Of a stretch of DNA of 64,000 nt, positions 10,571 through 19,984 are shown piece after piece; positions within the stretch are counted from its first letter, which is position 1, and every line of letters begins with the position of its first letter. Position numbers and translations under genes: made by a program. Source of the stretch: Ascarosepion bandense (taxonomy: Eukaryota > Mollusca > Cephalopoda > Sepiida > Sepiidae); the NCBI GenBank assembly GCA_037127315.1, contig JBBBDQ010001454.1:2539501-2603500 (forward strand), in the 5' to 3' direction. Below the pieces are notes generated by a model, which was given only the letters and a program-made list of their open reading frames with translations, made no database searches and was not told where the DNA came from.

Positions 10571-10575
<5 letters not shown>
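10359..10575 (+). mobile_element. SINE-like element: tRNA-like head plus hammerhead
   Basis: A lead (CGTTCATTCAGTAATGAATT) is followed by a tRNA-like part with an A-box-like ATAGCTCAGAGGTAGAAT and a B-box-like AGGGTTCTAAACC. At 10517-10575 comes a hammerhead: helix I CCGTA/TGCGG plus GTC/GAC, CTGATGA at 10530-10536, stem II GCTGT-GAT-ACAGC, helix III ACAG-AT-CTGT, and C17 at 10563. The GAAA box reads AAAA (G12 lost), so this copy is probably inactive. Three more copies lie at 14.3, 56.5 and 61.1 kb. Plan and size resemble schistosome Sm-alpha elements. Confidence 0.7.

Positions 10576-10614
<39 letters not shown>
10574..10614. repeat. (TA)n microsatellite
   Basis: TA array starting directly at the end of hammerhead helix I. 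Confidence 0.95.
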
Positions 10615-10618
<4 letters not shown>

Positions 10619-10619
10619 T

Positions 10620-11720
10620 TTCCACTCAAATACTAATATCCATTGGGTTATATAGAGACGATGGTCTCATAATAGTCAATAATTCAACACAATCTAAAGT
10701 AAATAGAATCCATAAATTCATATACAGATAGATGAAAAATCTCAACCTTAAAGTTACAGTATAAACCAAACCTAAAAAAAGTTGAAGTTCTACATGTTAC
10801 TTTTGATTTAGTTAATAACACTGTATTCATCCTACGTAAAAAATAATGCTAACCCTAGTTACTTCCACAATAAATCAAATCACCCCAATCTATTATAAAA
10901 CATATACCCTAGAATAAACAACAACCTCTCAAATGAAGACATCTTTTTTAAACACAATCTATATTACAAAACCGCCCTAAAAACAGCGGCTATAAATTCA
11001 CTGACATTAAATATAATAAGCAAAATAATGATAATAATACAAAAACATAACAGAAATAGAAAAATAATTTGGTACACACCACCATTTAACTAAATGGTTA
11101 GTAACAATTTGGCAATAAATTCCTCAACTGTTCAGAAGCACTTTCCAACTAATGACCCACTTAACCAAATTTTCAATAAGAATACACCGAAACTTAGTTA
11201 TGGCTACACTTATAACCTAGAAATGATAATAAAAAATGCAAAAGAACATAACAAGATTAGCAGTCAACACCATCCTAATATAAATAATGACAATAATATT
11301 AATAATTGCCATTGTCGTAACCCAAATGGATGTTCTCTGCAAAATAGATGTCTAACATACTCAATAGTATACCAAGCCACTATTTCTACCACAGAAAATT
11401 CAACTACTATCAAACAGCACTAAAAACACTTTCAAGTCGCGTTTGTATAAGAATAAGCTCTCCTTTAATAATAAAATCTATAGTAACTGACATTCTAAAA
11501 ACTATTTGCAATTAAAGGATGCAAATAAAACACCCACAGTAAAATGGAAGATATTAAAAATAGCTAGAACATGTAATTCGTTACATGATAATGTTTTTAT
11601 TTTTTTTGCTTACAAAAAAAAAATCAAATAATTAAATTCCCGAAAATTAATTTAGTAAATCAACCTAATGAAATTACTTACTACTAATACAAGATAACTC
11701 ACACTCTTAAATAAATTTAA
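10620..11720 (+). pseudogene. Penelope-like element, RT C-terminus to GIY-YIG, decayed
   Basis: PLEs copy themselves with a reverse transcriptase fused to a GIY-YIG endonuclease. Across frames broken by stops the + strand shows, in order: LYRDDGLIIV (RT catalytic box of the family), a KSNHPNLL stretch, NRKIIWYTPPFN (family hallmark IIWFNPP), an ORF at 11094-11423 with FNKNTPKLSYGY and the cysteine cluster CHCRNPNGCSLQNRC, then FKSRLYKNKLSFNN and VKWKILKIARTCN, which fit the GIY-YIG domain. The upstream RT is missing, so it is 5' truncated. Order and hallmarks make the family call secure; it is not functional. Confidence 0.8.
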
Positions 11721-12330
11721 AATTTTCTCAAACCATTCAATATATACTATATTGTACTATATAATCCCACCCCTATTATTCATTATATGTACTTCTAACC
11801 TAACCTTAACGATTACATTGCCGTTTACGCTTACTAACTGCTTGTCAACTACTAGTTAACTTTTAAACTGAGTTCTTCCTTCTTAAGTAATTAAAATCAT
11901 GGCTTTGCGTCTTTTTCCTTCCATAAACTTCATTTTTTATATTAACAACACCGTTAAAGACAAGCATATTGTTTTAATTTATGAACTTGTAGCATTTACA
12001 ATAATTGGCAGCATTTTTGTTCCATCATAATTTAAACTGATACAACTGACACTTCCTGTTTTGTCTCCATGTTTACAATTACCCACACCACTACACATAA
12101 TTGTCTTAATATTCATTGGTTTATAAACAAAAGGCTTCCCACTCCGCCACTTTTACCTAATAGGGTAGCACCTATGTTTTTTTTTTTTTAAATTTCCATT
12201 ATATTATATATATGACCCCGTAACTGAACAACATTTCACTTCATGATGATGATGCACTTGATACCGAAACCTGAAAGCTTTTGAGTTGCACGCTTATATG
12301 TCATATAATTAAAACATTAATTATTCTGCC
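11721..12330 (+). other. Probable PLE 3' untranslated region
   Basis: Non-coding AT-rich sequence directly downstream of the GIY-YIG remnant. It contains GATGATGCACTTGATACC followed by GAAACCTGAAAGC, reminiscent of the hammerhead-like ends of other PLE copies, but without a proper CUGANGA box. Confidence 0.4.
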
Positions 12331-12363
12331 TTGTGCCACAAATAATTTATACTTATTAAATAT

Positions 12364-12585
12364 CTACGTGTTTGGTGGCTTTAACGTTGCAATGGTTATA
12401 AAGCTTGTATGCATTAACAACTGATTAGCAAGTTTGATCTTGACTGAATCCTTGAGTTGCTTCTCACTGGGTCCTTGGGCTTGATTCCTACTGAGTACTT
12501 GATTTCGTCCATTTACGACTGAGTAATAAGTTTGATCTCCACTGAGTTTTTGAGTAGTGAGTTCGACCCTCAAGACCACGTCTAA
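12364..12585 (-). repeat. Tandem repeat related to the array at 166-612
   Basis: Read on the minus strand, GATCAAAC or GATCAAGC units separated by CTCAGT/CCCAGTG motifs recur four or five times. The + strand shows GTGAGTTCGACCCTCA, a T-arm-like motif that matches the minus strand of the first array. The uninterrupted frame across it is a by-product of the repeat. Confidence 0.5.
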
Positions 12586-12591
12586 GCTACC

Positions 12592-12594
12592 CCT

Positions 12595-12644
<50 letters not shown>
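12592..12644. repeat. (GATA)n microsatellite
   Basis: Tetranucleotide array directly beside the preceding tandem repeat. Confidence 0.95.
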
Positions 12645-13050
12645 AGGGGTGCTGAATATCCTCGGTGCAAGGTAGGTGCCCTTTCTCACAAAAAATCTAA
12701 TGTTCGATCATTTGACCAGATTTTGAGGTGGAACTGGGTAAGAACCTTACACATTCCTGGTATCGAGATAGGGAAATCGATAGACAGTTGCTAAGAGAAA
12801 GCAAACTAGTGAGATTAGTTGCAGATTTTGAGAATCTCGACACCTCCAATCGACGGCACTTCTGTAACACGCTGATAGACTGAGCGTTCTATAATTGATT
12901 TTGACCTTCTTGGCAATGAAAATGATGCAGAGACACACATCGTACGTAAATTACCGCTGTAGACAAAAATAGGCCAGAAAATACAATTCTAGACTTGATT
13001 GACATAGGATCCACAAGGAAATATGCAAACAAACATTTACATCCACACGT
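12645..13050. other. No recognised gene
   Basis: Two short minus-strand frames (12747-12938, 12889-13077) overlap and carry no recognisable domain. Confidence 0.5.
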
Positions 13051-13054
13051 AGAT

Positions 13055-13400
13055 GTTGTTGTTTTTTTTTTAATCATTTCACCCCGAGCAAGGCAGAAAC
13101 GCCACTGATGTGCAGGGGGTTACATAAATGTAGAAAGATTAATTAGAAAAGAGTGAGGAGTACAAGCTAGTTAGAAAGGAACAATAGAAAGCTGAGAAAG
13201 CAGGTGCAATGACAGCGGAGAGAAAGTGAAGATTATACAGGGGAGGGGAGAGAGCTAGAGTCCAGTGGTTATTAGGTGAGTATTAACTTTGCATTTAAAT
13301 TTATGGAGGTCGTATCCGTCAGGAAAGCAAGAATACGGGAGTGAGTTCTACAGGCGGGAAGTGCGAGAGAGGAAGCTGCAGGGGTTTGTTCAGTAATCAG
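13055..13400 (-). mobile_element. LINE 3' end (CR1/Jockey-like lineage)
   Basis: It is homologous to the 3' end of the LINE at 25.45-26.97 kb: on the minus strand it runs from a coding end (FPDGYDL-like) through a long untranslated part to GGCGTTTCTGCCTTGCTCGG, then GGTGAAATGATT and an A-run. Only the last coding residues and the 3' UTR remain. Confidence 0.7.
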
Positions 13401-13590
13401 GACTGTTTGTAAAAATTCTGGATAACTTCAAGTCTTTTATTAATTTTTATTTTTCTTTTTTTTCTTTTCCTGCTTTGAGTCATTCATCATCAAAATTCAT
13501 TGTTAACAAGTGTGATAACTTTTTCTTTTGTCATTTGCATTCTTTTATCTTTTTTTGCCGAATTCTTTAGCTCTTTTGTAAAATACGAGA

Positions 13591-13591
<1 letters not shown>

Positions 13592-13648
<57 letters not shown>
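13592..13648. repeat. (TA)n microsatellite
   Basis: TA array. Confidence 0.95.
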
Positions 13649-13651
<3 letters not shown>

Positions 13652-13704
13652 ACGGAAATCAACGAATTTTAACGAAACTTGGTTATGAGCAACCGACAAT
13701 TTGA

Positions 13705-14025
13705 AATGAATTGTTCGAACATTATATTTTATCGATACTCGTATTTAAGTAGATATTCTGTTTTTAATGAAACAGTATTATATATCTATTTCTACCGGCC
13801 TGATTATTTATGAAAATTGTGTTATATAGGCTCGATAAAAATCTCGTTTAGACTGGTCGAGAGGTCTAAGACGTTACCAGATCAAATGGTGGGTTCCCCT
13901 ATATAGATAGGGGTCGCAGGTTCGAATCCTGCCGAATGGCACACATTTTCGTAATAAAAGTTTATCGTAAATAATCAATACTTAAATACGAGTATCGATG
14001 AAATATAATGTGCAAACAATTCATT
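13705..14025. mobile_element. Terminal-inverted-repeat element with internal tRNA-like sequence
   Basis: The ends at 13705-13750 and 13980-14025 are 46-base inverted repeats differing at three positions (AATGAATTGTTCGAACATTA... against ...TGTGCAAACAATTCATT). Between them lies a class-II tRNA-like sequence at 13853-13938. No protein is encoded. The right end touches a short (TA)n. Confidence 0.65.
13853..13938 (+). pseudogene. tRNA-Leu-like sequence (class II)
   Basis: The D-arm TGGTCGAGAGGTCTAAGACG resembles animal tRNA-Leu; the variable arm folds as CCCCTAT-ATAG-ATAGGGG; the T-arm GCAGG-TTCGAAT-CCTGC is perfect. The anticodon region CCAGA-TCAAAT lines up with tRNA-Leu(CAA) minus one loop base. 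The 5' acceptor strand does not pair with the 3' one (CGAATGG), so it is a pseudogene or SINE head, not a working tRNA. Confidence 0.55.
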
Positions 14026-14099
14026 ATATATATATATAGTAGGAAAGAGTATTAATAAAAAGTTTAGAATTTAAAACTGTACTTTTTTTAAACAGTATT

Positions 14100-14155
14100 T
14101 GTTGATTTTTATTATATTTTATATTTCAGACCGTCCTCGGTCCTTCATCAGAAAC
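14100..14155 (-). ncRNA. Hammerhead-like core, minus strand
   Basis: CTGATGA (14151-14145), stem II AGGACC...GGTCT with one bulge, GAAA (14127-14124), helix III ATAT-AAA-ATAT, H17 = A. Helix I pairing is poor, so activity is doubtful. Confidence 0.45.
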
Positions 14156-14231
14156 AAGTGATTTTTAAATTTGAATTAGAAACGTATTTCACGATAGCGT
14201 CCGAATATTTTTTTGTTTACATCACGTGGTG

Positions 14232-14234
<3 letters not shown>

Positions 14235-14286
<52 letters not shown>
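14235..14286. repeat. (TA)n microsatellite
   Basis: TA array at the left edge of the second tRNA-hammerhead element. Confidence 0.95.
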
Positions 14287-14289
<3 letters not shown>

Positions 14290-14445
14290 TCATACGCTAA
14301 AAGTCTGCCTTCTTCTACCAAGTGCCCATAGCTCAGAGGTAGAATCGCCGACGGCGGCCACTTCGGTCGGGTTTCAAATGTCTAACCGTATAGCTGATGA
14401 GCTGTGATACATCGAAACAGATCTGTCTGCGGATGACTATATATA
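14287..14445 (+). mobile_element. SINE-like element: tRNA-like head plus hammerhead
   Basis: Second copy of the family at 10.36 kb. Head: CCCATAGCTCAGAGGTAGAA, then CACTTCGGTCGGGTTTCAAA. Hammerhead: CTGATGA at 14394-14400, stem II GCTGT-GAT-ACATC (one mismatch), GAAA at 14414-14417 intact, helix III ACAG-AT-CTGT, C17 at 14427. A three-base insertion (TAG) between CCGTA and CTGATGA disturbs helix I. Confidence 0.7.
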
Positions 14446-14757
14446 CCTCCTGTAACGATCATGGGGCTCGGTTTATATATATGTATATAATGTTCTCCCT
14501 AGTGTTGGGAACTTTAGAGAGAAAAATTCCATTGTTATTTATGGCTTTCGAGATTGAACACTTTCAACTGCTGGCGCATTTACATTGATGTAAATATATT
14601 ACACGCATTGAAATAGCCCTTTCTCGAACGTCCGCCGATGACATGGTGTGGGAATCTCCGGGTGTTGATAAATTAGTCGGGTTTTGGTCCTGGCTTAAAG
14701 CAGGCATGGTATTTTATTTAGCTGCACCGATAAGCTTCAAAACAAACCTGTATACGG

Positions 14758-14759
<2 letters not shown>
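14446..14759. other. No recognised gene
   Basis: Nothing recognised between the element and the next (TA)n. Confidence 0.5.

Positions 14760-14814
<55 letters not shown>
14760..14814. repeat. (TA)n microsatellite
   Basis: TA array. Confidence 0.95.
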
Positions 14815-14816
<2 letters not shown>

Positions 14817-15056
14817 TGAGTTTAGTGTTGATTGGTTCACAATTGTGTTCAGATCACACTCTTTCCTTCATTTAATAGTGCTAGAGTCTTTGTCTATCTG
14901 GTCCCCGCAAACCTTCTTTCTGTAAACAGCGTAAATGTTTGCTGGGTCTAGTCATTATTAGCCTCTAGTACTTCTGTCCCTGTTCGCATTAATTATTTTA
15001 TTCTTGTCTTTCTTTCCCTTCATTATTCCATAATTTTTTTTTAATTTAAGTTAATC

Positions 15057-15105
15057 TCCCAATGAGGCCTGAAGAGCGGGAGCGAAACCGGTTGCTTTTT
15101 TTAAC
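15057..15105 (+). ncRNA. Hammerhead-like ribozyme core with zero-loop helix III
   Basis: CTGAAGA (15069-15075), stem II GC-GGGA-GC, GAAA (15084-15087), helix III ACC/GGT with no loop, H17 = T at 15093. Helix I: TGAGGC pairs with GCTTTT through Watson-Crick and G-U pairs. All core bases are present. Helix III cannot close within one molecule, so a dimer would be needed; dimer action is established for some minimal hammerheads of retroelements. Confidence 0.6.
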
Positions 15106-15175
15106 ATACCTAATAGTATTCAGCATTACACTTTCATATCTATTATCAAATTCTGTACCTTCAAAAACATCTTTA

Positions 15176-15178
<3 letters not shown>

Positions 15179-15238
<60 letters not shown>
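15179..15238. repeat. Compound (CA)n(TA)n microsatellite
   Basis: CA to 15213, then TA. Confidence 0.95.
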
Positions 15239-15519
15239 TGTACATTTGCTTCAACAGTGAAAGAACAATGTCTCATCAGGTAGTTAATAATTATGGTAAT
15301 AAACGTTTTATTGAATTTTTTAAATAAAAAAACACTTCCTTTTATTTTTAGAAATCTTTTTGTAAAAGGTGAAAAGATTAAAAAAGAATAAAGAAGAAAT
15401 GTAGAGAAGTTGAGAAAATAAGATGAGAAATCAAGAAAATGAAAAGAAAAAGGAAAGGGAAAGAGAAAGTACAGTAGAAATAAAAAGTAATGAGAAAGAT
15501 TGGTGAGAAGTTATTTATA

Positions 15520-15520
<1 letters not shown>

Positions 15521-15568
<48 letters not shown>
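15521..15568. repeat. (TA)n microsatellite
   Basis: TA array; both strands give artefactual YI-repeat frames. Confidence 0.95.
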
Positions 15569-15570
<2 letters not shown>

Positions 15571-15675
15571 AGTAAGAACAAATGGAGCAAAAACCTACAG
15601 TTCGTATCATTTATGATTTTAAAGTTCTCAATACAAAATAGAGCAAATGTTATAATATTTCAGTCTAAACAACCT

Positions 15676-15716
15676 CTCTGAAGATGACTCATGTGAGCCG
15701 AAAGCTTAGCAGAAAA
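15676..15716 (+). ncRNA. Decayed hammerhead-like motif
   Basis: CTGAAGA, stem II GACTC-ATGT-GAGCC (one mismatch), then GAAA. Position 16.1 is not U, so cleavage is not expected. The motif is probably the end of a PLE-related segment lying between the (TA)n arrays at 15521 and 15884. Confidence 0.4.
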
Positions 15717-15901
15717 TCAATAAATAATTATCCAAATGTTGGAGAATTTTTGTCTATATTTTCAACTGAAATTAAAGCCAAAATACGACATTTAGAACGG
15801 CTCATGATTAAACATAATAGACATTCATTGTCTCTTACATTTAACAGCATATGTTTAGAAAATTACTTGCTGCCTCGATGCACTATATATATATATATAT
15901 A

Positions 15902-17450
15902 GCGGTTTTTATCATAATAAGGAACATTATTTACAATATATCATTAACATTTTTCTTGTACAGTTATCTTTTGCTCTCTTTCGTTCTTCGTTCTTCGTCG
16001 TTTGCTGAATTAATTTTATTCGTTTTTCTTTCAACTTTTTCATATTTAACTTAGCAAGCAAACTTTAGGCATATTAAAGAGATTACAATATCCACGTTAA
16101 CCCGACGTTAGGTCTATAGTTCCTCGTCTTTCTTTGCCGGTTATTGTTGGGGTTTTGCACTTCTGATCTATCTTCAATTGCATGTGCCTGGTGTCATTCT
16201 CACTACAACTAAAATATGTTTAAACCGCAGCTATTTTCACTGAAGCTAGCAGCTGTCTTAACATGATTTGCTCGTGATCATGCAAAGAGATTTTTAAATA
16301 TGAAAAAGCACTGAAATTTATTAAAAACCTGTTCACTAATCAACATAGTTACAACATATAGCAATTTATTGTTTGCACTCAGTGATCAGATAGATTGTTC
16401 ATCGTTGTAATAATTATGATATACGTTTTTGTATTTAAGAAAATAGACAGATTTTAATAAATCAAAAAGAAATAAATTGCTTTCACAAATAAATTCCTAA
16501 TAACTCATAGCTGGAAAAAATAAGTAGGTAACACACGTAAAATGAATTTCAATAGACGAGAGGGTAATTTGTAACACGTATTCATTTTAAGAATTTATTT
16601 TTTTACATCTAAAGATCTGAATAAAAAAATGAAAATACACAAATGTTTCTTCGTTCGCCTTTCAACTTTCGCCTACTTAAAAAAATTCAAAGAATATAAC
16701 AAAACCATAGCTCAAGGGGAAGGCTAAAAAATCTGAAACAGTAGCTATTTTATTTGAAATAAGGTTCATATAATTAACAGGATATACTGATAGAGAGCAA
16801 GAAAGTTTAATGTGGCAGTACATATCGGTTTGTCTGTAAGTTGCGTTATTCGGAATTGTATAGGTTTTAACACCGTAAGGTTTGCTTAATCATATAGTTT
16901 AGATTTGTGAAAATGGAGTATAAATGATAAGATAACTTTGTTGAAATACCTGCAGCCGTTTGCCATATTAATAAGAACATTTTTTCGGTGTCCACTTTTC
17001 TGTAGAAATAAGGATATTTTACTTTCCTAACGAACACTATCCTTAATGATGATTTGAGAATATATCGACCGAAACGTTGTGCTATCTACATTAATTTTAA
17101 ATATTATAGTCCTTTCTCCAAAGTCTTAAATCATGAAATAAAAATAAACCTTGGTCATCTGTTACGTGTTCCAACATTTCTAAGGAGCCATTTTAGTGTT
17201 GGAAAGAAATAAATTGTATTAACCAAATAGAAAATGAGTTAAAAAACGGAAATCATTTTAATTAAATATATTTATGGGTGATAAAATCAAGCAGCAGACA
17301 CACTGACTATTTATATCAGGTAAATTTGTTCGTCACGCCATCTTAATCGTCACGCAAATCATTTACAAAAAGTTCACGAAAATAATCAAGACCAAAATAT
17401 ATCTAATATTTTATGAGTTTTAAAGATGAAAATTGATTTTCTGACATTAA
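15902..17450. other. No recognised gene
   Basis: AT-rich sequence. A motif near 17050 (TGATGATTTGAG, then CGACCGAAACGTTG) resembles PLE ends but gives no hammerhead fold. Nothing else is seen. Confidence 0.5.
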
Positions 17451-17454
17451 CCTC

Positions 17455-17920
17455 CTAAAAAGCCGGACGTGACTCTTTTATGCGGGGAAGCTGGTCCAGT
17501 GAAAAAGTGGCTTCAAACTGGACACTATCGAAATGTCTGGCATCAGATATTTCTTCAAACGCAAATTTGTCTTGACTAGTGTCATCATTTTAAGAAACTG
17601 ATAGCCACATGAACGTCAGTGTTGGCTGGAGAGTTAGCAATTGTCTCGCATGATATTTGTAGCTACAGTTCTTATCTCAGTTAACATTCTTTCAATAGAG
17701 CTATCATCAAAATATGGTTTAGTCCAGCAAAATCTATTTACAAGTAACTGTTTCAAAATGTAATCGTTTTCGTTTGCCTCAGCAAGTACTAAGTGAACCC
17801 TGAGGTGAGAAACAAAGTCTGACGATGTTTTCTCATATGAAACAAGGCCCAGTTTTGTTACTATTTGAGATGAATAGATTTTTTTTAAATTTTTACATGA
17901 GATTAAAGATCTTCTTCAAT
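17455..17920 (-). pseudogene. Eroded protein-coding segment of unknown family
   Basis: The minus strand gives an open stretch of about 90 codons (17918 down to about 17646) including KLGLVSYEK, LAEANENDYILKQLL and SSIERMLTEIRTVATNIM, ending in a stop. Shifting frame restores reading: SPANTDVHVAISFLK, then SQDKFAFEEISDARHF and LDQLPRIKESRPAF followed by TAG. Composition is protein-like and unlike translated simple repeats. At least two frameshifts separate the parts. I do not recognise the family; a retrogene, transposon protein or old host pseudogene are all possible. Confidence 0.4.
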
Positions 17921-18509
17921 GAGCTTCATATACGAAATGAACAATTTATATTTACAATTTATATTATTGTTAGTATATTTTTTCTGATAATATAGTTCTA
18001 GGAAGAGATAAAAATAACGCGGCGCTGTCTCTTGAGCTGTATTTTAAAATTGGAAAGTAAGTTAAACTTAATTAGTTTGTAGCTATTTCCATAGGTTAGT
18101 TTTAGCAGTTCACAAGTATGTAATCTCCGGCGAGGATCTAATTAACTGTATTGTAGTAATGGTCTATGATATTAACTTGGTATAGTGGAGGGTTATTTTG
18201 ATGCAATCAACGGCCATGTGTCATTAACTAAGGTGAAGGTTTGACTGCAGTGTAACCTGGAGAAAGATGGATTTTACTGTTCCAAAAATTCATTATTTTT
18301 TCTGTTTAAAACCCAGATATGCAAAGAGAACTGGTCAGATGCTTACTTGCACGGCGACGCTATGACCCCAGGCATTTATAGGAATGATGATGATGGTAAT
18401 GATGATGAGTAATATATTTCACAACGGCGAGTAACACAATTTGTATGCTGCATGAGGTGCTTTTATAATCGTGTTTTTGTTTATAATATTTTATTAAAAA
18501 AAAGACGAT

Positions 18510-18785
18510 GTAAACACAAACAGGGCATTAGAAAAAGATATTTCAAATATCCAGGTCACATAAGTGGTCTTTGAATATGTGATGCTCCCAGGACGGAGTC
18601 AAGGCAAGAAAGACAAAAAAAAAACTATGAGCTCTTGAGGAAATGGATAACAGGGAAGATAGCAAAAAGACAAAGTTTATTACAAGCTAAAAAGTACAGA
18701 AAATTGCGGAGAACCATGGTCGCCAACGTTTTGAAGAGACATAATACATAGAAGAAAACGAACCTAGATGAAATAAGGGTTTTGC
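18510..18785 (+). pseudogene. LINE 3' end (RTE-like lineage), decayed
   Basis: The + strand C-terminal blocks are recognisable: FKYPGHISG (for FLGHIMR), then ELLRKWITGKIAKR and KLRRTMVANVLKRHNT, the usual last block (kWRsMvAnV) of this protein. Stops and frameshifts occur in between. Confidence 0.6.
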
Positions 18786-18822
18786 TGGTCGAGGCTTTCT
18801 TATAATTTAGAATTATGTTATA

Positions 18823-19318
18823 CACCCCTGTGCAAATTAATTTAGTTTTCTTTCATTAACCATACAGTCGGTTTTAGACACACTGAAGAGAGATGGTGTA
18901 ATCGATTTCTATTTTTTCCTTATTTGCATTGGTGTGCTGTAATATGGATCTATTTTCAGGGTTTATGATGAAATTTGTTTGGTTTGGCCTTGAAGATATT
19001 GTGTCATCCGTGGTTGCATCCGATTTTTATCACGCCCATGCACAATTGTCTCGACTGTCGATTAGCTGTCCTACAGTCATTTTCTGCGATAGACGATACT
19101 CCAAAACGGTCGCTGATATTGTTGGTGTCAGCCTTTTAAGTGTCAGCGGTGTCATCAAAGCAAAGAAACAAACTTGATCAATTCAGAACGTGAAGGAAAA
19201 TGTGATCTGAAAAGAAAAGCAATGCCAAGAGAAAGACGACGTAAAAGTGATCAGGTAAAGTGTGAAAAATCCTAGGAAGACATTATTCATTTTGTTTCAG
19301 TTAATTTGCACAAGGGTG
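18823..19318 (+). mobile_element. Tc1-like transposon, internally deleted, TA-flanked
   Basis: Terminal inverted repeats CACCCCTGTGCAAATTAATT (left) and its near complement TTAATTTGCACAAGGGTG (right) are bounded by TA (18821-18822 and 19319-19320), the Tc1/mariner target duplication. Inside, the + strand encodes a helix-turn-helix-like stretch, SKTVADIVGVSLLSVSGVIK, followed by basic residues, typical of the Tc1 N-terminal DNA-binding domain. The DDE catalytic part is absent, so it is non-autonomous. Confidence 0.7.
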
Positions 19319-19324
19319 TAGCGT

Positions 19325-19980
19325 TTGTGTTTTCTTTTTGGAGCTGATCAAAACACTGTCATTTTGCCTTGAACCAAACTTATGCATTTGGATAGAAAAT
19401 AGTGTTTTCTTACTGAGAGTCTTTTCTTAGACGGTTGCTTATTTATCCAGCAGGTGGTTGGCTCAAGTTTAAGTGTGAGCCGGATATTAGACATTGAGTT
19501 TTTGAATATTTTCCAAGAGGAAATCTTATGGCCCGATGCCGAATACGCACGTTATAGCCAGTAAGTCCCACACACACACTCGCACATTCTCGCTTACACA
19601 TATAATTGCATTGATAAACTATCGTAAATAGGCAAATAAATTAATAGACAGAAATACAACGCGAATAGTTTGATCATTCTAGGTTTTATGGTGAATATAT
19701 ATTTCTGTTTAGTTCTAAACCTATACAAGAGGAAATATCAAAGAAGAGAAGGAAGAGAAAAAATATAGAAAGGTAACAGTGAGTACAGAAGAAAACTGAG
19801 AGGAAGAAACACTAATGAGGGATATATGAAAGATATTCAAAGAAAGAAATGATGTAATATATATTACCGTCTGTTGTTTGCATTAGATGACTTTTGTATA
19901 ATACGCACACGTGCTTATAAAGCTAAAAACAAGAAGTACATTATATTCTTAAGCATAATGCGACTGCGTAGTATCATCTT
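19325..19980. other. No recognised gene
   Basis: I see nothing apart from purine-rich runs near 19730-19850. Confidence 0.5.
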
Positions 19981-19984
19981 CTTT

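Noticed and set aside
12235..12290. Hammerhead near GATGATGCACTTGATACC then GAAACC
   Set aside because: No CUGANGA box in the right place and no helix III; at best a decayed PLE end.
12364..12579. 71-codon minus frame
   Set aside because: Produced by the GATCAAAC tandem repeat; no domain.
13853..13938. A functional tRNA, possibly with a UCA anticodon (selenocysteine-like)
   Set aside because: The acceptor stem does not pair and the T-arm and D-arm fit tRNA-Leu, not tRNA-Sec; the UCA reading comes from a one-base deletion in the anticodon loop.
17045..17095. Hammerhead near TGATGATTTGAG then CGACCGAAACG
   Set aside because: The CUGA start is absent (TTAATGATGA) and stem II does not pair.
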